Below are positions 23,463 to 34,733 of a stretch of DNA of 64,000 nt, piece after piece. Within the stretch, counting starts at the first letter, position 1, and each line of letters opens with the position of its first letter. This DNA is from Reticulascus tulasneorum (taxonomy: Eukaryota > Ascomycota > Sordariomycetes > Glomerellales > Reticulascaceae), in contig LSAX01000006.1 of NCBI GenBank assembly GCA_001557505.1, positions 310,001 through 374,000 of the forward strand. Reading direction: 5' to 3'. Both the position numbers and the translations under genes were made by a program. The notes under the pieces were generated by a model. That model did not search any database. It had not been told where the DNA came from and worked only from the letters and a program-made list of their open reading frames with translations.

Positions 23463-24952
23463 TTACAGTCCGGCTAGGATAAGTGGCAGGATCACCGACT
23501 CCGTGTATATCCAAAGAACGGATGTGTAGTCAGTCGCCCACGCTGCACCGGTGTAGTACGTGCTGCGTCGTCCGTTTAGAGAAAACGCCTGCTTGTACGC
23601 TCCAGCCGCCAGGTCTTCCGCCCCAAACCGCGGCACAAGGGGCGTGTGCGAGCTAAAGGCGGCAAAGTCTAGCCGTTTCGTCGACAACGTGCCGGCATCT
23701 CCAATCTTCTTCAGCCCGTCACGGATCAGCAGCTTGGCATCTTGGGTACCCATACTCGAAGCACCGACGACACTAGTACGATACAACCCCGGCACGCCGG
23801 TGAAGGTGTATGAGTCGATAAAGTTTGGCGCTTTGGGAAAGTTCAATGGTGTATCTGGAGCAAAGTTGCGCAGAGTCAGGCCGTCCGGCAGGCCAGTGTT
23901 GGCGAGAACCGCCACATATGAAGCTTGCCAAATCCACTTGCCGAAGATCCCCTTCTCGGTGTCGTCGAGGTCGAATGGGTATAGCGTATCCTTCAAGGGA
24001 GGGATAGTGACAAGCAGCTTTTTGGCCTTCACAAGCTTATTTCCGTTCTCACTCTTGACCATGAGCACCACACCATCTTCGTCACGCGTGCCCCGACTGA
24101 CATGGCTGGACAACAGCACGTCATCACCCAGGTACTGCCGTACTGCATTATACAGTTGACTGTTGTTGTGCGATGCCGGGGTGAAGTAGCCGCCTGGCGC
24201 GAGGCCTTGAACGTGATATGGCCCAAATTGTGAGATGATAAATGCGGTTGGTTCATTGTAGAGATCGCCAACGACGCTAACGAAGCCGAATATGATAGGA
24301 ACAACAGCTTCAAGACCGTGCTTTTTTATGAAATCTCCGAACGGGAGTGTCAGATCGGCCAGCTCAGCAGGCAAGGGATCCGGTAGAGCTGTCAGGCTGG
24401 GGAAAGTGTATGGGATGTACTGGGCAGTGATTTGCGCGTACAATCCTAGTGCTTGTACCTGCGCAGCTTGATCGAACGCGGGAAAGTTGGGTAATGGCTT
24501 CCCGGTACTGAAGTCGATGTACTGGTCTTGAGCCAGAGGAACGGAGGCGTTTTCGGTAGGAACGTTGAAACGTTCGAAGAACTCCCGCACACCTGGGAAT
24601 GATAGGTATGCAATTACACCAAAGTCAACCGGAGCGCCAGTCTTGGGATCGGTGTATGTGTCGACGTGCCCGCCCTGAATATGCATTAGTGTTTAGTTTC
24701 ACGACGATGTGCAACAAACAGTGCAGCAGAGCGACTAACCAGGTGATCCTGCTTCTCGATGACCACCACCGTTTTACCTGCATCCCTCAGCCGCGCAGCT
24801 GCGTAGGCACCAGATGCGCCGCCTCCAATGATGGCGACATCTCTCGTGATGATGTCCTCGGGCTTGTATTTGCTCTCATCAATTGCAGCAGAGGCTTGCC
24901 CGGCGAAGGCGAGCAGCGCAACTGCTGCCACATTGAACATCGAGGTAATCAT
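23463..24952 (-). CDS. Secreted FAD-dependent amine oxidase-like oxidoreductase
   Basis: Two exons with a 65-bp intron at 24739-24675 (GTTAGT...ATTCAG) give 474 residues. The start at MITSMFNVAAVALLAF gives a classic signal peptide ending ASA near residue 22; an upstream non-ATG extension was ignored. The FAD-binding dinucleotide motif IIGGGASGAYAAARL lies near 39-53, followed by the flavin-monoamine-oxidase block VVIEKQDHLGGHVDTY, which is completed only after splicing. The C-terminus is shortened compared with canonical monoamine oxidases. Related fungal flavoproteins include dehydrogenases of the beta-cyclopiazonate type, so both amine catabolism and metabolite oxidation are possible. It converges on the DUF885 gene, with 52 bp between stop codons. 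Confidence 0.87.
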
Positions 24953-25022
24953 TTTTTGGGCAACGAGAAGAGCTGGGATCCTACGGGTGCCCAAGTCTCC
25001 AGCTCAAAGCCTTCTTCTCGAG

Positions 25023-25028
25023 TTTATA
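25023..25028 (-). promoter_or_regulatory. Candidate TATA box of the amine oxidase gene
   Basis: TATAAA on the minus strand sits about 71-76 bp upstream of the amine-oxidase ATG. The position fits a core promoter. The evidence is sequence and distance only. Confidence 0.4.
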
Positions 25029-25953
25029 TGTTTTGCTGACATGCGTGAAGGATCCAAACCACCAAAGTGGCTTACCAGTAATTGCACTCCCGCAAAGCAC
25101 TAGTGGCTAGCGTCATTTCATAGTAGCCAGAAGTACCCGGCGACTACCAGGTTCTTCGGAGGCGCGGATATAATCCTTCTCCAAAGGCATCCTTTCACGA
25201 AACATGGGCATAAGCGCTGGCGGGCAATAGGACAACCTGCGGGTCAGATGTAAGGACTAGTGAACTAGTCTCCCTCTGTTCCGACTCCTGTGGGCCTTGT
25301 CAGAAACGGGTTGTTTGCCAAGATACGCGATGTTACCATCAGTTCAAATCTCTTGCAGTTCACAGCAAGATTGTCCTTGATGTGGAGACGGGGAAAGGGA
25401 AACAAGACCGCGGACACCCTTTTGGAAGCGTTCATCATGATTCGATGGTCTTATGCTTACATCCTTCGACCAGATTAGTGCAGGGGGGTCATTGCCTAAA
25501 GCAGTACTACGTATTAAGATTAAACTCTGCGCTGGATGCTTCATTTCGGATCCCACGGGTCATAAACGCATGCCAATAAATGCGGCTTACGGGATGGTAA
25601 GGCTGGGTGCCCATTCTGGCGTGTAGTAGGCTATATTACGACCACAGTACGTACTCCGTAATTACCGATTAGTATTCACTTATTCTACCACGTGCAGTCG
25701 TATCCAGGTATTGTAAAGTGTTTGTGCAAAACAACAAAAGCCAGCGCTGCCTTGAAAAGATGGCGCTACGTCACATTGGAATCCGCCACGATGATATCGT
25801 TAAAAGTAAACTATCAATCAACTCGCCAGTAGAGCGTTATTTTCATTTTTGCTACTTAAAGTCTCTTCAACGCCAATCCCTCAAAATTCCAGCCCCCAGA
25901 GGAGGACCATGTGGCGTCGACAAGGAGACGGGGCTATCCCGCTGCATAAAAAC
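25029..25953. other. Intergenic
   Basis: Roughly 0.9 kb lies between the amine-oxidase promoter and the 3' end of the VIT/vWA gene. Only short motif-free frames are present. The sequence ggactagtgaactagtc at about 25254-25270 contains two ACTAGT sites and forms a small imperfect palindrome. No function is assigned. Confidence 0.45.
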
Positions 25954-28900
25954 TCAAAACCAGGTAACAACAACGCCCTTGACATCCTCAACCGCCGTGC
26001 CCAGGCTCCGTACTCTCTCTTCGAGCCACTGATCTGCCTTCTCCCCGACCATATCCCAGGTCTGTCTCTGGGAAGCGAGCTTGCTGCGCATGAAAACAAT
26101 CGCGCAGACAGTAGCCAGCTCGTCGTCTGACAACTCTTTCGCCCAGGACGAGCCGGTGGCTCTTGCGCGCGTCTTCGCCTCGTCCTTGGTAATCCCGAGT
26201 ACTGACTCGAGCCTTGGGGTCCAGGTCCACGAGCCGCTGAAGGACTGTAGCGAGACGAGTACGGTCAGGGGTTCCTCCGGTCCTCCAGGGGGTGTGCTCT
26301 GAGCGACCTTCGCAGAGGCGGCGGAACCCGGGGCTGAATCGCGTGTTGAAACTGAATCGGCTGGTGCAGCCATCTTCCTCATTTTCTTGGCCATCGGCTT
26401 GGGTGCTGCAGACTCAAATACACGGTCTGGGGCGGCACCGTAAGAGGCTGGCATGGCCATAGCCATAGCCGGAGCCCTCTGCATTTGCTGTTGCTGCATC
26501 ATGGGACCGCCCCTTGAACGCATCGCCCCTTGTTGCCCTGATCCAAATGCTCCGGGAGCAAATCCGAGAGGCTGTGCCTGTTCACACGGAGTCGGGTCAG
26601 CGGGGAAATCCAAGAACAAAATCGATGCGGGGTCTAAAGGCTTGAGTGGCTCGTTCCTTGCGCGGTATTCTTCGGCGAAGAGATCTTGCTCGGAGTCTGA
26701 CACTGGGGAGTACTGGGGAGAGGCAGGGCTTACCATTGTGGTCGCGTAGCCACCATGTGCTCTTCCGAAAGGCGGTGCGTGAGACGCGGACATGCGGTAC
26801 TGTACTTGGGGATTGTAACGATTGCGGCTGTCCACGCTGCTGATCTTTTCACCTTCACCTCCAGCCACCTGTGTCTCCAGTTCCGATTCCGACCCTTTCT
26901 CGCCATCCTCAACAGCGACAAAGGAGCACCATTTCCCGCCAACCTGGAACTGCGTCCCGAGTCGCACTCCCTCGCGCTCGATCATTTCCTCGAATCGGCC
27001 TTCGCACTTCTCTTTCAGCAACTTGCCCTCCTTATCCTTCGCACCAAAGATCCAGCCCCGTCCCTCCTCGAGCTCCAGAATCGCCTTGCGCGCGGCGAGC
27101 TGATGGACGGTCTCGCCCTTGTCGGCGAGGATGGTGATGGGGATCTCGAGCTCGAGGGGTCCGTGTGCGGATGTTCCGCTAAGAATGACGGATTTGGGAG
27201 TCTTGCCGTGTGGTGCAGCATCGGAGAGGAGGATGTAGACGGATGTGCGAGAGAAGGGGAAGAGGGGCGGGATAGAAGTGGGAGTCTGGAGATACTTCGG
27301 TGCCGGGAGTTCTTGCAAGTGGGAAAACTTGTCCACGTCTGGGGCTTCCTTCATTTGAACGTCGGGGTCTGCAGTAGGGTCGAACAGCGAAATCGGTTTC
27401 TTCTGTTCAGCAGCCGGGGCGGTTTGTTCGTCCGGAACATTGATTACGAGTGCATCCATGACTTTCTCGATCAATTCGAAGTCGTCATCGTCATCGTCTG
27501 CTTCCTGAGATGGAGCATTTTTGGATGCCTCATACTTGATAGAGAGCGAGTAGTCCTTGACGTGGGGGCTTAATGCTCCCCTCAACATCCTGACCACCTT
27601 TCCTTCCATCTTCTCGTCGTCGCCCACGCTTTGAGAGAATCCGTTGCCAGCTCTGGCAACGCCCTCGATCAGAGCATGGGAAACATCCCGTCCGACTCCA
27701 AGAGTAAACACGCGGACGGCTCCCTTGCTCTCCTCTACACTCTTGTTCACGAGCTGGAACAGACGATCCTGGTCCCAGATTTCGCCGTCGGTAAGCAGGA
27801 AGATTTCTAGGTCCATGTCGGCATATCGCTGCTTAATCGTTTCTTCCACCGGCCGGTACATCTCCGTACCTCCGAAGTTCGCCTGGAAGGCCTCTACGTG
27901 GCCCATGGCCTCTTCGAGGGTGCTAGCCGAGTATGACTTGGACTTGGCCCAGAGGAAGGAGTGCCGGTTGCCAAATGAGCAGATGTTGAATTTCACCCCG
28001 ACGGGGAGCGATTTGAGAAAGATCTGCAGGGCGGAGATGAGGTTTGGGATCTTTCCGCCCATACTGCCGCTCCTATCACAGATGAAGACTACCTCGGGTC
28101 TGGACGGGGGGAGGGAGAATTTCGGGACCAATGTCGCCATGAGAGCCCTCTGGTTGGGTATGGTCGGATGCGTCTCGAGAATCGCAACCGGATTGGACGT
28201 GTTGGTGGCAATAACCTGGAGCACGAAGTCTTTTTCCAGCTCGGTGGAGCCCAGAGATAGAGTAGCAGACGCCTTTTGTAGAGATGGCTCTGCCGTGGGC
28301 GCAACCGAGGTGGTTCCGATAGAGACGGAGATGGGGTGTGAAGGTGACTGAATGGACCGGATTGCTGAGCCGATGGGCATTTCGGCATCGACGGTGATGG
28401 TAATGCCGCCGTCGGTCTTCACCGAGCTCGACTTCAACATCTCCCCGGGATACTGGCCGTATCGGGGGGCGATCTTCGTCGGAATGGTGAATCGAATGCC
28501 ATCAACCTCGGCATCATGCTTAAGTTCCCCAAGGTACACAAGCTCGACTTTGATCGTCTCGCCGGCAGGGATATTGCCCACCGTGGTGGTGAACACGTCG
28601 GATGCATCAGACGCCTGCTCCAACAGACCCGCGGTTTCGCCCCTCGCAACAGCGGCCTTGAACGTCTCCCGGGCCTTATCCTTCTCCTTCACGACTCCCT
28701 TGATCACCCGCTTACCGATAGTGCAGGTGAAGGAGACGACGGAGACACCATCGTAGAGGGGGAAGACGTAGCGCAGCTCCTTAATAAGGCTATCAGCGGG
28801 ATTGGTGAAAGTCTGGGTCAAGGTTGTCCGGGAGGTGGTGGCGAGAATGGTGGCGTGGGCAGACAGCTTGACCTGTGGTAGATATTTGCGGGTATTGGTC

Positions 28901-28980
28901 GTCGGTTCGATGTAGAAGAACCCGCAGATGTGATGGATATGGTGGTGATGATGAACACCGCCGTAATAAGGGGGAATCAT
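25954..28980 (-). CDS. VIT and von Willebrand factor A domain protein
   Basis: Intronless gene of 1008 residues, starting at MIPPYYGGVHHHHHIHH. An in-frame upstream ATG-like start would add 56 residues without family character. After the His-rich leader comes a VIT domain near residues 30-160, with phrases such as YVFPLYDGVSVVSF and VVKEKDKARETF. A vWA domain near 295-450 has a complete MIDAS metal site: DRSGSMGG, GGTEM and LLTDGEIWD. An acidic stretch (DDDDDFELIEK) and Met/Gln-rich low-complexity sequence precede a C-terminal block SWTWTPRLESVLG. VIT-vWA proteins occur from animals (inter-alpha-trypsin inhibitor, PARP4) to fungi; the fungal role is unknown but probably protein binding. No signal peptide is evident. 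Confidence 0.9.
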   Translation of the reverse strand: MIPPYYGGVHHHHHIHHICGFFYIEPTTNTRKYLPQVKLSAHATILATTSRTTLTQTFTNPADSLIKELRYVFPLYDGVSVVSFTCTIGKRVIKGVVKEKDKARETFKAAVARGETAGLLEQASDASDVFTTTVGNIPAGETIKVELVYLGELKHDAEVDGIRFTIPTKIAPRYGQYPGEMLKSSSVKTDGGITITVDAEMPIGSAIRSIQSPSHPISVSIGTTSVAPTAEPSLQKASATLSLGSTELEKDFVLQVIATNTSNPVAILETHPTIPNQRALMATLVPKFSLPPSRPEVVFICDRSGSMGGKIPNLISALQIFLKSLPVGVKFNICSFGNRHSFLWAKSKSYSASTLEEAMGHVEAFQANFGGTEMYRPVEETIKQRYADMDLEIFLLTDGEIWDQDRLFQLVNKSVEESKGAVRVFTLGVGRDVSHALIEGVARAGNGFSQSVGDDEKMEGKVVRMLRGALSPHVKDYSLSIKYEASKNAPSQEADDDDDDFELIEKVMDALVINVPDEQTAPAAEQKKPISLFDPTADPDVQMKEAPDVDKFSHLQELPAPKYLQTPTSIPPLFPFSRTSVYILLSDAAPHGKTPKSVILSGTSAHGPLELEIPITILADKGETVHQLAARKAILELEEGRGWIFGAKDKEGKLLKEKCEGRFEEMIEREGVRLGTQFQVGGKWCSFVAVEDGEKGSESELETQVAGGEGEKISSVDSRNRYNPQVQYRMSASHAPPFGRAHGGYATTMVSPASPQYSPVSDSEQDLFAEEYRARNEPLKPLDPASILFLDFPADPTPCEQAQPLGFAPGAFGSGQQGAMRSRGGPMMQQQQMQRAPAMAMAMPASYGAAPDRVFESAAPKPMAKKMRKMAAPADSVSTRDSAPGSAASAKVAQSTPPGGPEEPLTVLVSLQSFSGSWTWTPRLESVLGITKDEAKTRARATGSSWAKELSDDELATVCAIVFMRSKLASQRQTWDMVGEKADQWLEERVRSLGTAVEDVKGVVVTWF

Positions 28981-31389
28981 GATGGGTGGTGGCAGACAAT
29001 TAACGTTGTCTCTGTTTGTGTTTGTGTGTTTCGCCGTATGAGAGAGAGTATTCGGCGTCGACGGTGCAGTTTGACGTCCAGGCCAGATGAATATATTCCT
29101 TGCTCGTATTTCGTGACAAGTAATATGACGTAGGAACAAATATCCCACAGAAAAATGGTTGGCAGTAGTTCCGCGTAAATTGACAACGACCTACCTAATC
29201 TGACTAGGTCGAATCGTATTGGATGAGAGAAGGACGATTTGGTGCTTATTGAAGTTGGAAATAGATGGGAGGAGTGGAGAGGGAGAGGTGACAGCAAGAG
29301 AGTAGGTCTTTATAGCCGTGAATGAACAAGGCGAACGAACGAGGCCACCTTCAATCTGTACTACGCATCAATACCTTTGGGAAGAAGTAATAAGAGTCAC
29401 CAACGAAATACCAGGCGGCGCATAACTTTGTTGCCTGTCGTCGGTGAGGGAGGCGGGTTTTCATTGGCGTGGTTTGGATTGCCTCTTCAGGTACCTCCTA
29501 CCAGACTAATGGATGCTAGCCTGTGAAAGACCCCCGCATAGGCATATCCATGAGTCCGCTCAAGCAACCACGCAGCATCCATTATCGGCTTGCGCAGGGG
29601 CTGACGCGCGGGTTTGGCCTCTTGATCAAGGGGAAAGAAAGAAGGACAACGATGCGGCTAGACAGATCTACGACAGACTCGTCAGGACCGGGGCAATCTG
29701 GCTGGTTCTCGAGCAACATCAGATGGTTCAGGGCTTCGCATGGGCCTGGTGGCTTGCTTGGGACGCGGCGAAGGCTGCAAGGCAGCAGGGATTTGGCTCT
29801 TTAGTGCTAGTCAATCCACCCAAACCAGTTAGCTCCCACTCTCTGTGACGTCTCCCCAGGCTGCCTCCACAGTTTTCCGCCGTTGCGTATTACTGCGTAG
29901 TACTGCGTCGCAGAAACATGCGACCAATTTGGTGGGTGGCAAAGGGACCTTCACCCAGGCACCACGTGCGAAGTAACCTGACTACCAATGGTAATCCAGA
30001 TCAATCATGACTTGCATGTTGCCAAACTGCTGCAAGGGGGTCTCTGCTGCTGCTTCCCATCATTCAGGTACAGCTGGCCCCCCGCCCAAAGGCCTAAAGC
30101 TGATGACGATGGCCTGGCCAGGCCACCTCCAGATATCAATTGCAATCATTGCTCCATGCGAATTAAACATTTGTACCGCACACCAAAGCACTTACCCCTT
30201 CTCTTCTACCCTATGCACCAGTTGCCATGTAGTCCACGCTCAATCAATCTGCATCTTATCTTGCCAACGACAGTTCTGCCCTGGCGTTGCTTGTGGTAAT
30301 GAAAGGGGAGCTTTACATCAGCCACAGCGGATAGCTCCTTAGACACCGTACGTACGTACCTAGATAATTACCGTACCTTAGGCAAAGGCGCTGCGGGGCA
30401 CAGAGGCCTCCATTTGGCAAGCTATGCAAATCAAAGAACTGTGGTCAACAAAGGCCGCAAAACAGGAGAGATGAATATCGTCGATTTCTTACGGTATATG
30501 CACATTGCATCTCTTTTGCAACTGCGGTATTGCCTCTTTGACGGGAGACGCAAATGCATGCTTTAATCACCATCCACTCCATTTTCCAGGCCAGCCGCCA
30601 CCACAAGGGTTCGCGGCCAGGCCAATAAAGCCAGCGCCCGAGGCGGCGCCTTACAGGCAGCAGCTAGCCGGCTCCGAACCCCCGCTGGCCCAACGCAACC
30701 CGTGGCCACATTTGATGCCCAACTCCATTTCTAGTAGCTACACGGCAAGAGTAGTCTTACTTTCAGCCCAATAGTCGCTTCACTGGTGATTGTTTGACTA
30801 AGGAGAGGACACCGTGCGTAGTTCAGGGAACGTTTGAGCGAGATGGTCAAGGAGTAGCTGCGGTCCAATGAAATAAAGGCTAGTTTTGAAGATCCATCGC
30901 AACCTACTCCAATAAGTGTAGACAAAAAAGGTCAAGACCAGAACGCGTTATAAAGGTAGTACGGGGGAATTCACGGGGCAAAGGGGTTTGTAAGAGTCTC
31001 TGTGGGCTTTCTAAACCCGAAGTTCGAAGATCCGATTGCGGTGTCGTCTACTTCTGGGATGACCACGGCCCCAAAGACACAGTCATACTCTTCGCGGCGA
31101 TGCAGGTCGTTCGCAACACGACACAATATTTCTTAGACACAACTACTGCCCGGGTTGAACGAACGATGGCTCGGATCCACACCTAGGGCTGCGTATCGCA
31201 TACGCGGCGGGCAGCATTGATCAACAAGGTACTGCAATTATTTATAGTGCCCGGAAACCTTGTACTCGACTGACGTAACCTGGCAACAATAAGGTGCGGA
31301 GCCCCGAGTATGGTAGGCTACTGAACATCGGTAAGAGGTGTAAGCACGGGTATTAAAATGAAGATCCCTCAGTACGGCATCTGCTGTGC
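28981..31389. other. Intergenic, no supported gene (2.4 kb)
   Basis: This gap lies between the divergent VIT/vWA and GH27 genes. Frames are short and without motifs. The sequence at 29880-29912 repeats a tactgcgtag-like unit (gcgtattactgcgtagtactgcgt). Short palindromic runs such as cgtacgtacgtacc occur near 30346. No tRNA was found. Confidence 0.45.
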
Positions 31390-31395
31390 TATAAA
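31390..31395 (+). promoter_or_regulatory. Candidate TATA box of the GH27 gene
   Basis: TATAAA about 66 bp upstream of the GH27 start codon, well placed for a regulated extracellular enzyme. The evidence is sequence and spacing only. Confidence 0.45.
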
Positions 31396-31455
31396 TGTCC
31401 TACGCCCCTTCATAACCGGATTTCATGCATAGCTCATAGCACTAGGACTATCATC

Positions 31456-33085
31456 ATGACGATAAAGCGTTTGTTTACAACTGTTCTTCAGCTTTGGCTA
31501 TGCCATTCCGCAGCCGCGCTGGAGCGGCTGTCAGTTGAGCCAACTGCGGGAAAGTTCACGGTTGCATTCAAGGGATGGTCGTCGTGGGCCCTCCAGGCCT
31601 ACAGAACACCCGGGTTTCCATACGGCGATGGCTTTCTCACAGAGACAAACCTACGCGCTCAGGCCAAAGCACAGGCTCAGTTTCTTCTTGCCTCTGGTTA
31701 CGGGTATCTCATGATTGATTCTGGTTGGTCTCACGGCTCGGAAGGAGATGCAAACGGACGCATCAAGCCAAACACCGACATATTCCCCAATTTCCCAGGT
31801 CTCGTCGAGGATCTTCATGCGTTGGGCTTGAAGGTCGGCATTTACGTTGTTCCTGGGGTGTTTGTGTCGGATTCCCAGCAGAAAAAACAAATCATTGGAA
31901 GCCAGTATAAGATCAGTGATGTGGCACCTACCCTTCAGGGTAACAGCCATGGCAGAGTCAAGATTGATTTTGACAGCGGAGGAACAACTGCGGCTGCGGG
32001 CAAAGCCTGGGTGAAGAGTGTCGTTGACCAGTTTGCTAGCTGGTGAGTATCTCCCAAGATATCATATTCCGAGCGTATTTGACTTAGTTCATGCACTGAC
32101 CAGATGCAAGGAACGTCGATTTAATCAAGATCGACTTTGTACTTCCACACACTAGCGGCGAGCCAGGAAATGGCGATAGGGGAACACATTTCGGCAAGTA
32201 GTCCTGAGAGAGTGGGAGCAGTCCGCCGATGACAGTCGCTAACCTATTGAAGGAGAGGTGTCCGCATACCGAGATGCCATCTCGAAGTCAGCTAGACCCA
32301 ACATTTGGTTCCTCGAGTCCTACGCCCTTACTATCGGGGAACCCGATTTGCAGCATTGGAGAGATAGTGGAGACAGCTACCGCATTGCCACAGACATGAA
32401 TAACTCACCTTCGGCCCCCGACTCGTTTCCTAGCACAATGGTGTCTTGGTTTGCCGTGCAACGCACCGTCGAGGCCATGCGAATCTACATTTCGGTACAG
32501 ATTCGTATCAACCGCCCTTTGAAAGGGTACCCGGACCTTGACGCCATGATGATCGGCAACACTGGCGTCTTGAACAAGCTGTCTTCGGCACAGAGACGCA
32601 CGTACTTCAGCTTTTGGATCATATGCGGTGTGCCAATCTACTCATCTGATGATCTTACCAAGCTCGATAACGCTTATCTTGCTATGCTCACTGACGGAGA
32701 GGTCAACGCTATCCATCGGGACTGGACATCGAGACTTTCTCCAGCATTCTATGTCAATCCCAAGGACGGGTCCACAAACCCAGGCCAACTGCAGATATGG
32801 GTGGCCGGCCCATTTGGTGACCGCGACGAGGTCGTCGTACTGCTGGCAAACATGGGTTGTCCGGAGCTGGACGGCATCAATATCGGATACAAGGACTGCT
32901 TGCCTGGCACCCAAGAGGTGGTGGCAACCTTTGACAAGCTGCAAATAAGCGGTACTCACTGCAACCGGGATGTTTGGCCCCATCGTGATACTGGGGCGGC
33001 AGACACTCAGATATCTAGGGTCCTGGCTGAGGGTGAGTCTGTACTTTTCAGGCTCACCCCTAAGGCGAAAGGCGGTTCATGTTAG
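31456..33085 (+). CDS. Secreted GH27 alpha-galactosidase-like glycoside hydrolase
   Basis: Extracellular enzyme of glycoside hydrolase family 27, which removes terminal alpha-galactose (some members act on N-acetylgalactosamine or beta-arabinopyranose). The signal peptide is MTIKRLFTTVLQLWLCHSAAA. Family blocks are FKGWSSWALQ, YLMIDSGWS, GLKVGIYVVPG and the nucleophile region LIKIDF with Asp204. The acid/base is expected in WRDSGDSYRIATDMNN. Intron 1 is 32043-32110 (GTGAGT...GCAAG). Intron 2 at 32194-32252 begins GCAAGT and ends TTGAAG: only this GC-AG intron joins THFG to EVSAYRD in frame, since the GT one base pair-step later gives stops. Total is exactly 500 residues. A short Cys-containing C-terminal domain follows the barrel. 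Confidence 0.85.
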
Positions 33086-33683
33086 CCCACATAGAATTCC
33101 TTCATTACGCTACATCACATTATGTCTACTCTGTCAATTTTGAAAGACTGGCTAGAACTGGAGACCCTTGTTAGCGCCGAACATATCACATTGTGAATGC
33201 CTGCTAGACTTCGAGATATATCGGCTCGACCACATATGTCGCCTGCCAGCTATCATGCCAAAATGTTGCGTGATAGCACGTTGGGCATTACAGTAGTACA
33301 GTGTATCTGCATCCTTGTTCAAGACAGTTCACGGTGTGGCAAAGTTCAGGGGGGGGGGGGTGGAAACGCGATCAATTTTGCCTTGTCTTCCGGCTGTCAT
33401 GTCGGTAGTAGTCGGTGGATTTAGACAAAGTCCCAGTACTCTGGCCCATTTCGCGCGTTATAGCGGACTTATACCTTCAAATGGCTACTGCGCCGTATGC
33501 TAGGATTCGATCATCGTCAATCCCGACCTTCTAATCGCAGAGTGCCAAGGAACCCGCTCCATGGAACTTTTGTCAGAGCATTTCGTGCGTACAATCCTTC
33601 GCGTGGATAAAATACATCTTGCCAATCCTCAATAAAAAGCCAAACCAGATGGATGATTCAATCCACTACACCTAAGCATTACT
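33086..33683. other. Intergenic, with a 12-base G run
   Basis: About 600 bp lies between the GH27 and kelch genes. It contains a run of 12 guanines at 33349-33360. No gene was seen. Confidence 0.5.
33349..33360 (+). repeat. Homopolymer G12
   Basis: Twelve consecutive guanines in the gap between the GH27 and kelch genes, of the same length as the tracts near 49.26 and 50.28 kb. Confidence 0.8.
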
Positions 33684-34733
33684 ATGCGCGTCTCAAGCCT
33701 CCTTTTCGTCTTTGCCGGCGTATTACGCTCAGTTCGAGGCCGGAGTGTCTCTGGGAGCTGCACAGGCACTTGGAAAGATTTGGCGGCTATACCCATTGTG
33801 CCTCGCCAAGAACATACAGCCGTTGCTATTGACTCGAAGACCATCGCCATCTTAGGTGGGATAGTTCAGAATGGAGCAACTTGGAACAATACCGACCTCG
33901 TGACTTTGTACGACATCCCCACAGACACATGGACCTCAGCTGCCCCTCTTCCCATTGGTCTCAATCACCCTAATGCGGCCGTAGTCGACGGGAAAATCTA
34001 CCTCCTCGGCGGTCTCGCCGAGTTGCGAGATGTAAACGGCACATGGCGCGCGACTCCAGAGTGCTGGGTTTATGACTCCAAGGTAGATGAGTGGTCTTCT
34101 ATTGCTCCTTTCCCGAACGGCACAGAAAGGGGCAGCGCAGCGATTGGAGTCTTCGGAAAGACAATCTACTTGGCAGGTGGCTTGCGTTACATGGAGACAG
34201 TCTCGGGCGGGAGAATCTCCACCGTTGCCGAGGTATCCGCGTTTGACACCACCAGCGGCACGTGGACTTCATTTACGGACACCGCGCTCCCGCAGCCGAG
34301 AGACCACGCTGCTGCAGCTGTCGTGGGGAGTACGTTCTACGTCATCGGTGGACGACACATCAACGGACGGCTCATTGTCAGCGATATCGTCTATACGTTG
34401 GACCTAGAGAGCATTGCAGCGGGCTGGGGACTTGGTTCGGCAAAGATGCCGACAGCTAGAGGAGGTCATGCTGCTGCCGCTGTCGGTGGGCTTATCTACA
34501 CTTTTGGCGGAGAGGGCAACTTTGACGTCCCTTCAGCCGTTTTCAACGAAACGGAGGTGTTGAATACGGACACGAATACCTGGCAGTCTTTGGAACCGAT
34601 GAAGCTGCCGAGGCACGGAACCGCCGCAGTGGCCTTGGAGGGTAAGATTTATATTCCAGGTGGAGCTATAGCTTTGGGATATGGGCCAGTGAATGTCACG
34701 GATGTGTTCATTCCTCCTGCTAGAAGATATTAG
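33684..34733 (+). CDS. Secreted kelch-repeat beta-propeller protein
   Basis: Single-exon gene of 349 residues with a signal peptide (MRVSSLLFVFAGVLRSVRG). At least five kelch units are visible by their Gly-Gly turns and Trp spacing: IAILGGIVQNG, KIYLLGGLAEL, TIYLAGGLRYM, TFYVIGGRHING, LIYTFGGEGNF and KIYIPGGAIALG. Each is followed 20-30 residues later by WTS, WSS or WQS. These form a six-bladed propeller that fills the whole mature protein. No galactose-oxidase catalytic Cys/Tyr pair or other enzymatic motif is visible, so it may be a binding protein rather than an oxidase. It lies downstream of and co-oriented with the GH27 gene. Several Asn-X-Thr/Ser sites (NGTW, NVTD, NETE) fit secretion. 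Confidence 0.85.
   Translation: MRVSSLLFVFAGVLRSVRGRSVSGSCTGTWKDLAAIPIVPRQEHTAVAIDSKTIAILGGIVQNGATWNNTDLVTLYDIPTDTWTSAAPLPIGLNHPNAAVVDGKIYLLGGLAELRDVNGTWRATPECWVYDSKVDEWSSIAPFPNGTERGSAAIGVFGKTIYLAGGLRYMETVSGGRISTVAEVSAFDTTSGTWTSFTDTALPQPRDHAAAAVVGSTFYVIGGRHINGRLIVSDIVYTLDLESIAAGWGLGSAKMPTARGGHAAAAVGGLIYTFGGEGNFDVPSAVFNETEVLNTDTNTWQSLEPMKLPRHGTAAVALEGKIYIPGGAIALGYGPVNVTDVFIPPARRY

Noticed and set aside
26755..28351. Two long plus-strand frames (272 and 235 codons) opposite the VIT/vWA gene
   Set aside because: They are antisense shadows of a conserved coding region, caused by its codon composition, and show no motifs or start context.
32194..32252. A GT donor one step downstream (GTAGTC at 32198) as an alternative to the GC donor
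   Set aside because: It gives a phase that leads to a stop soon after every available acceptor, and it breaks the conserved GH27 sequence.
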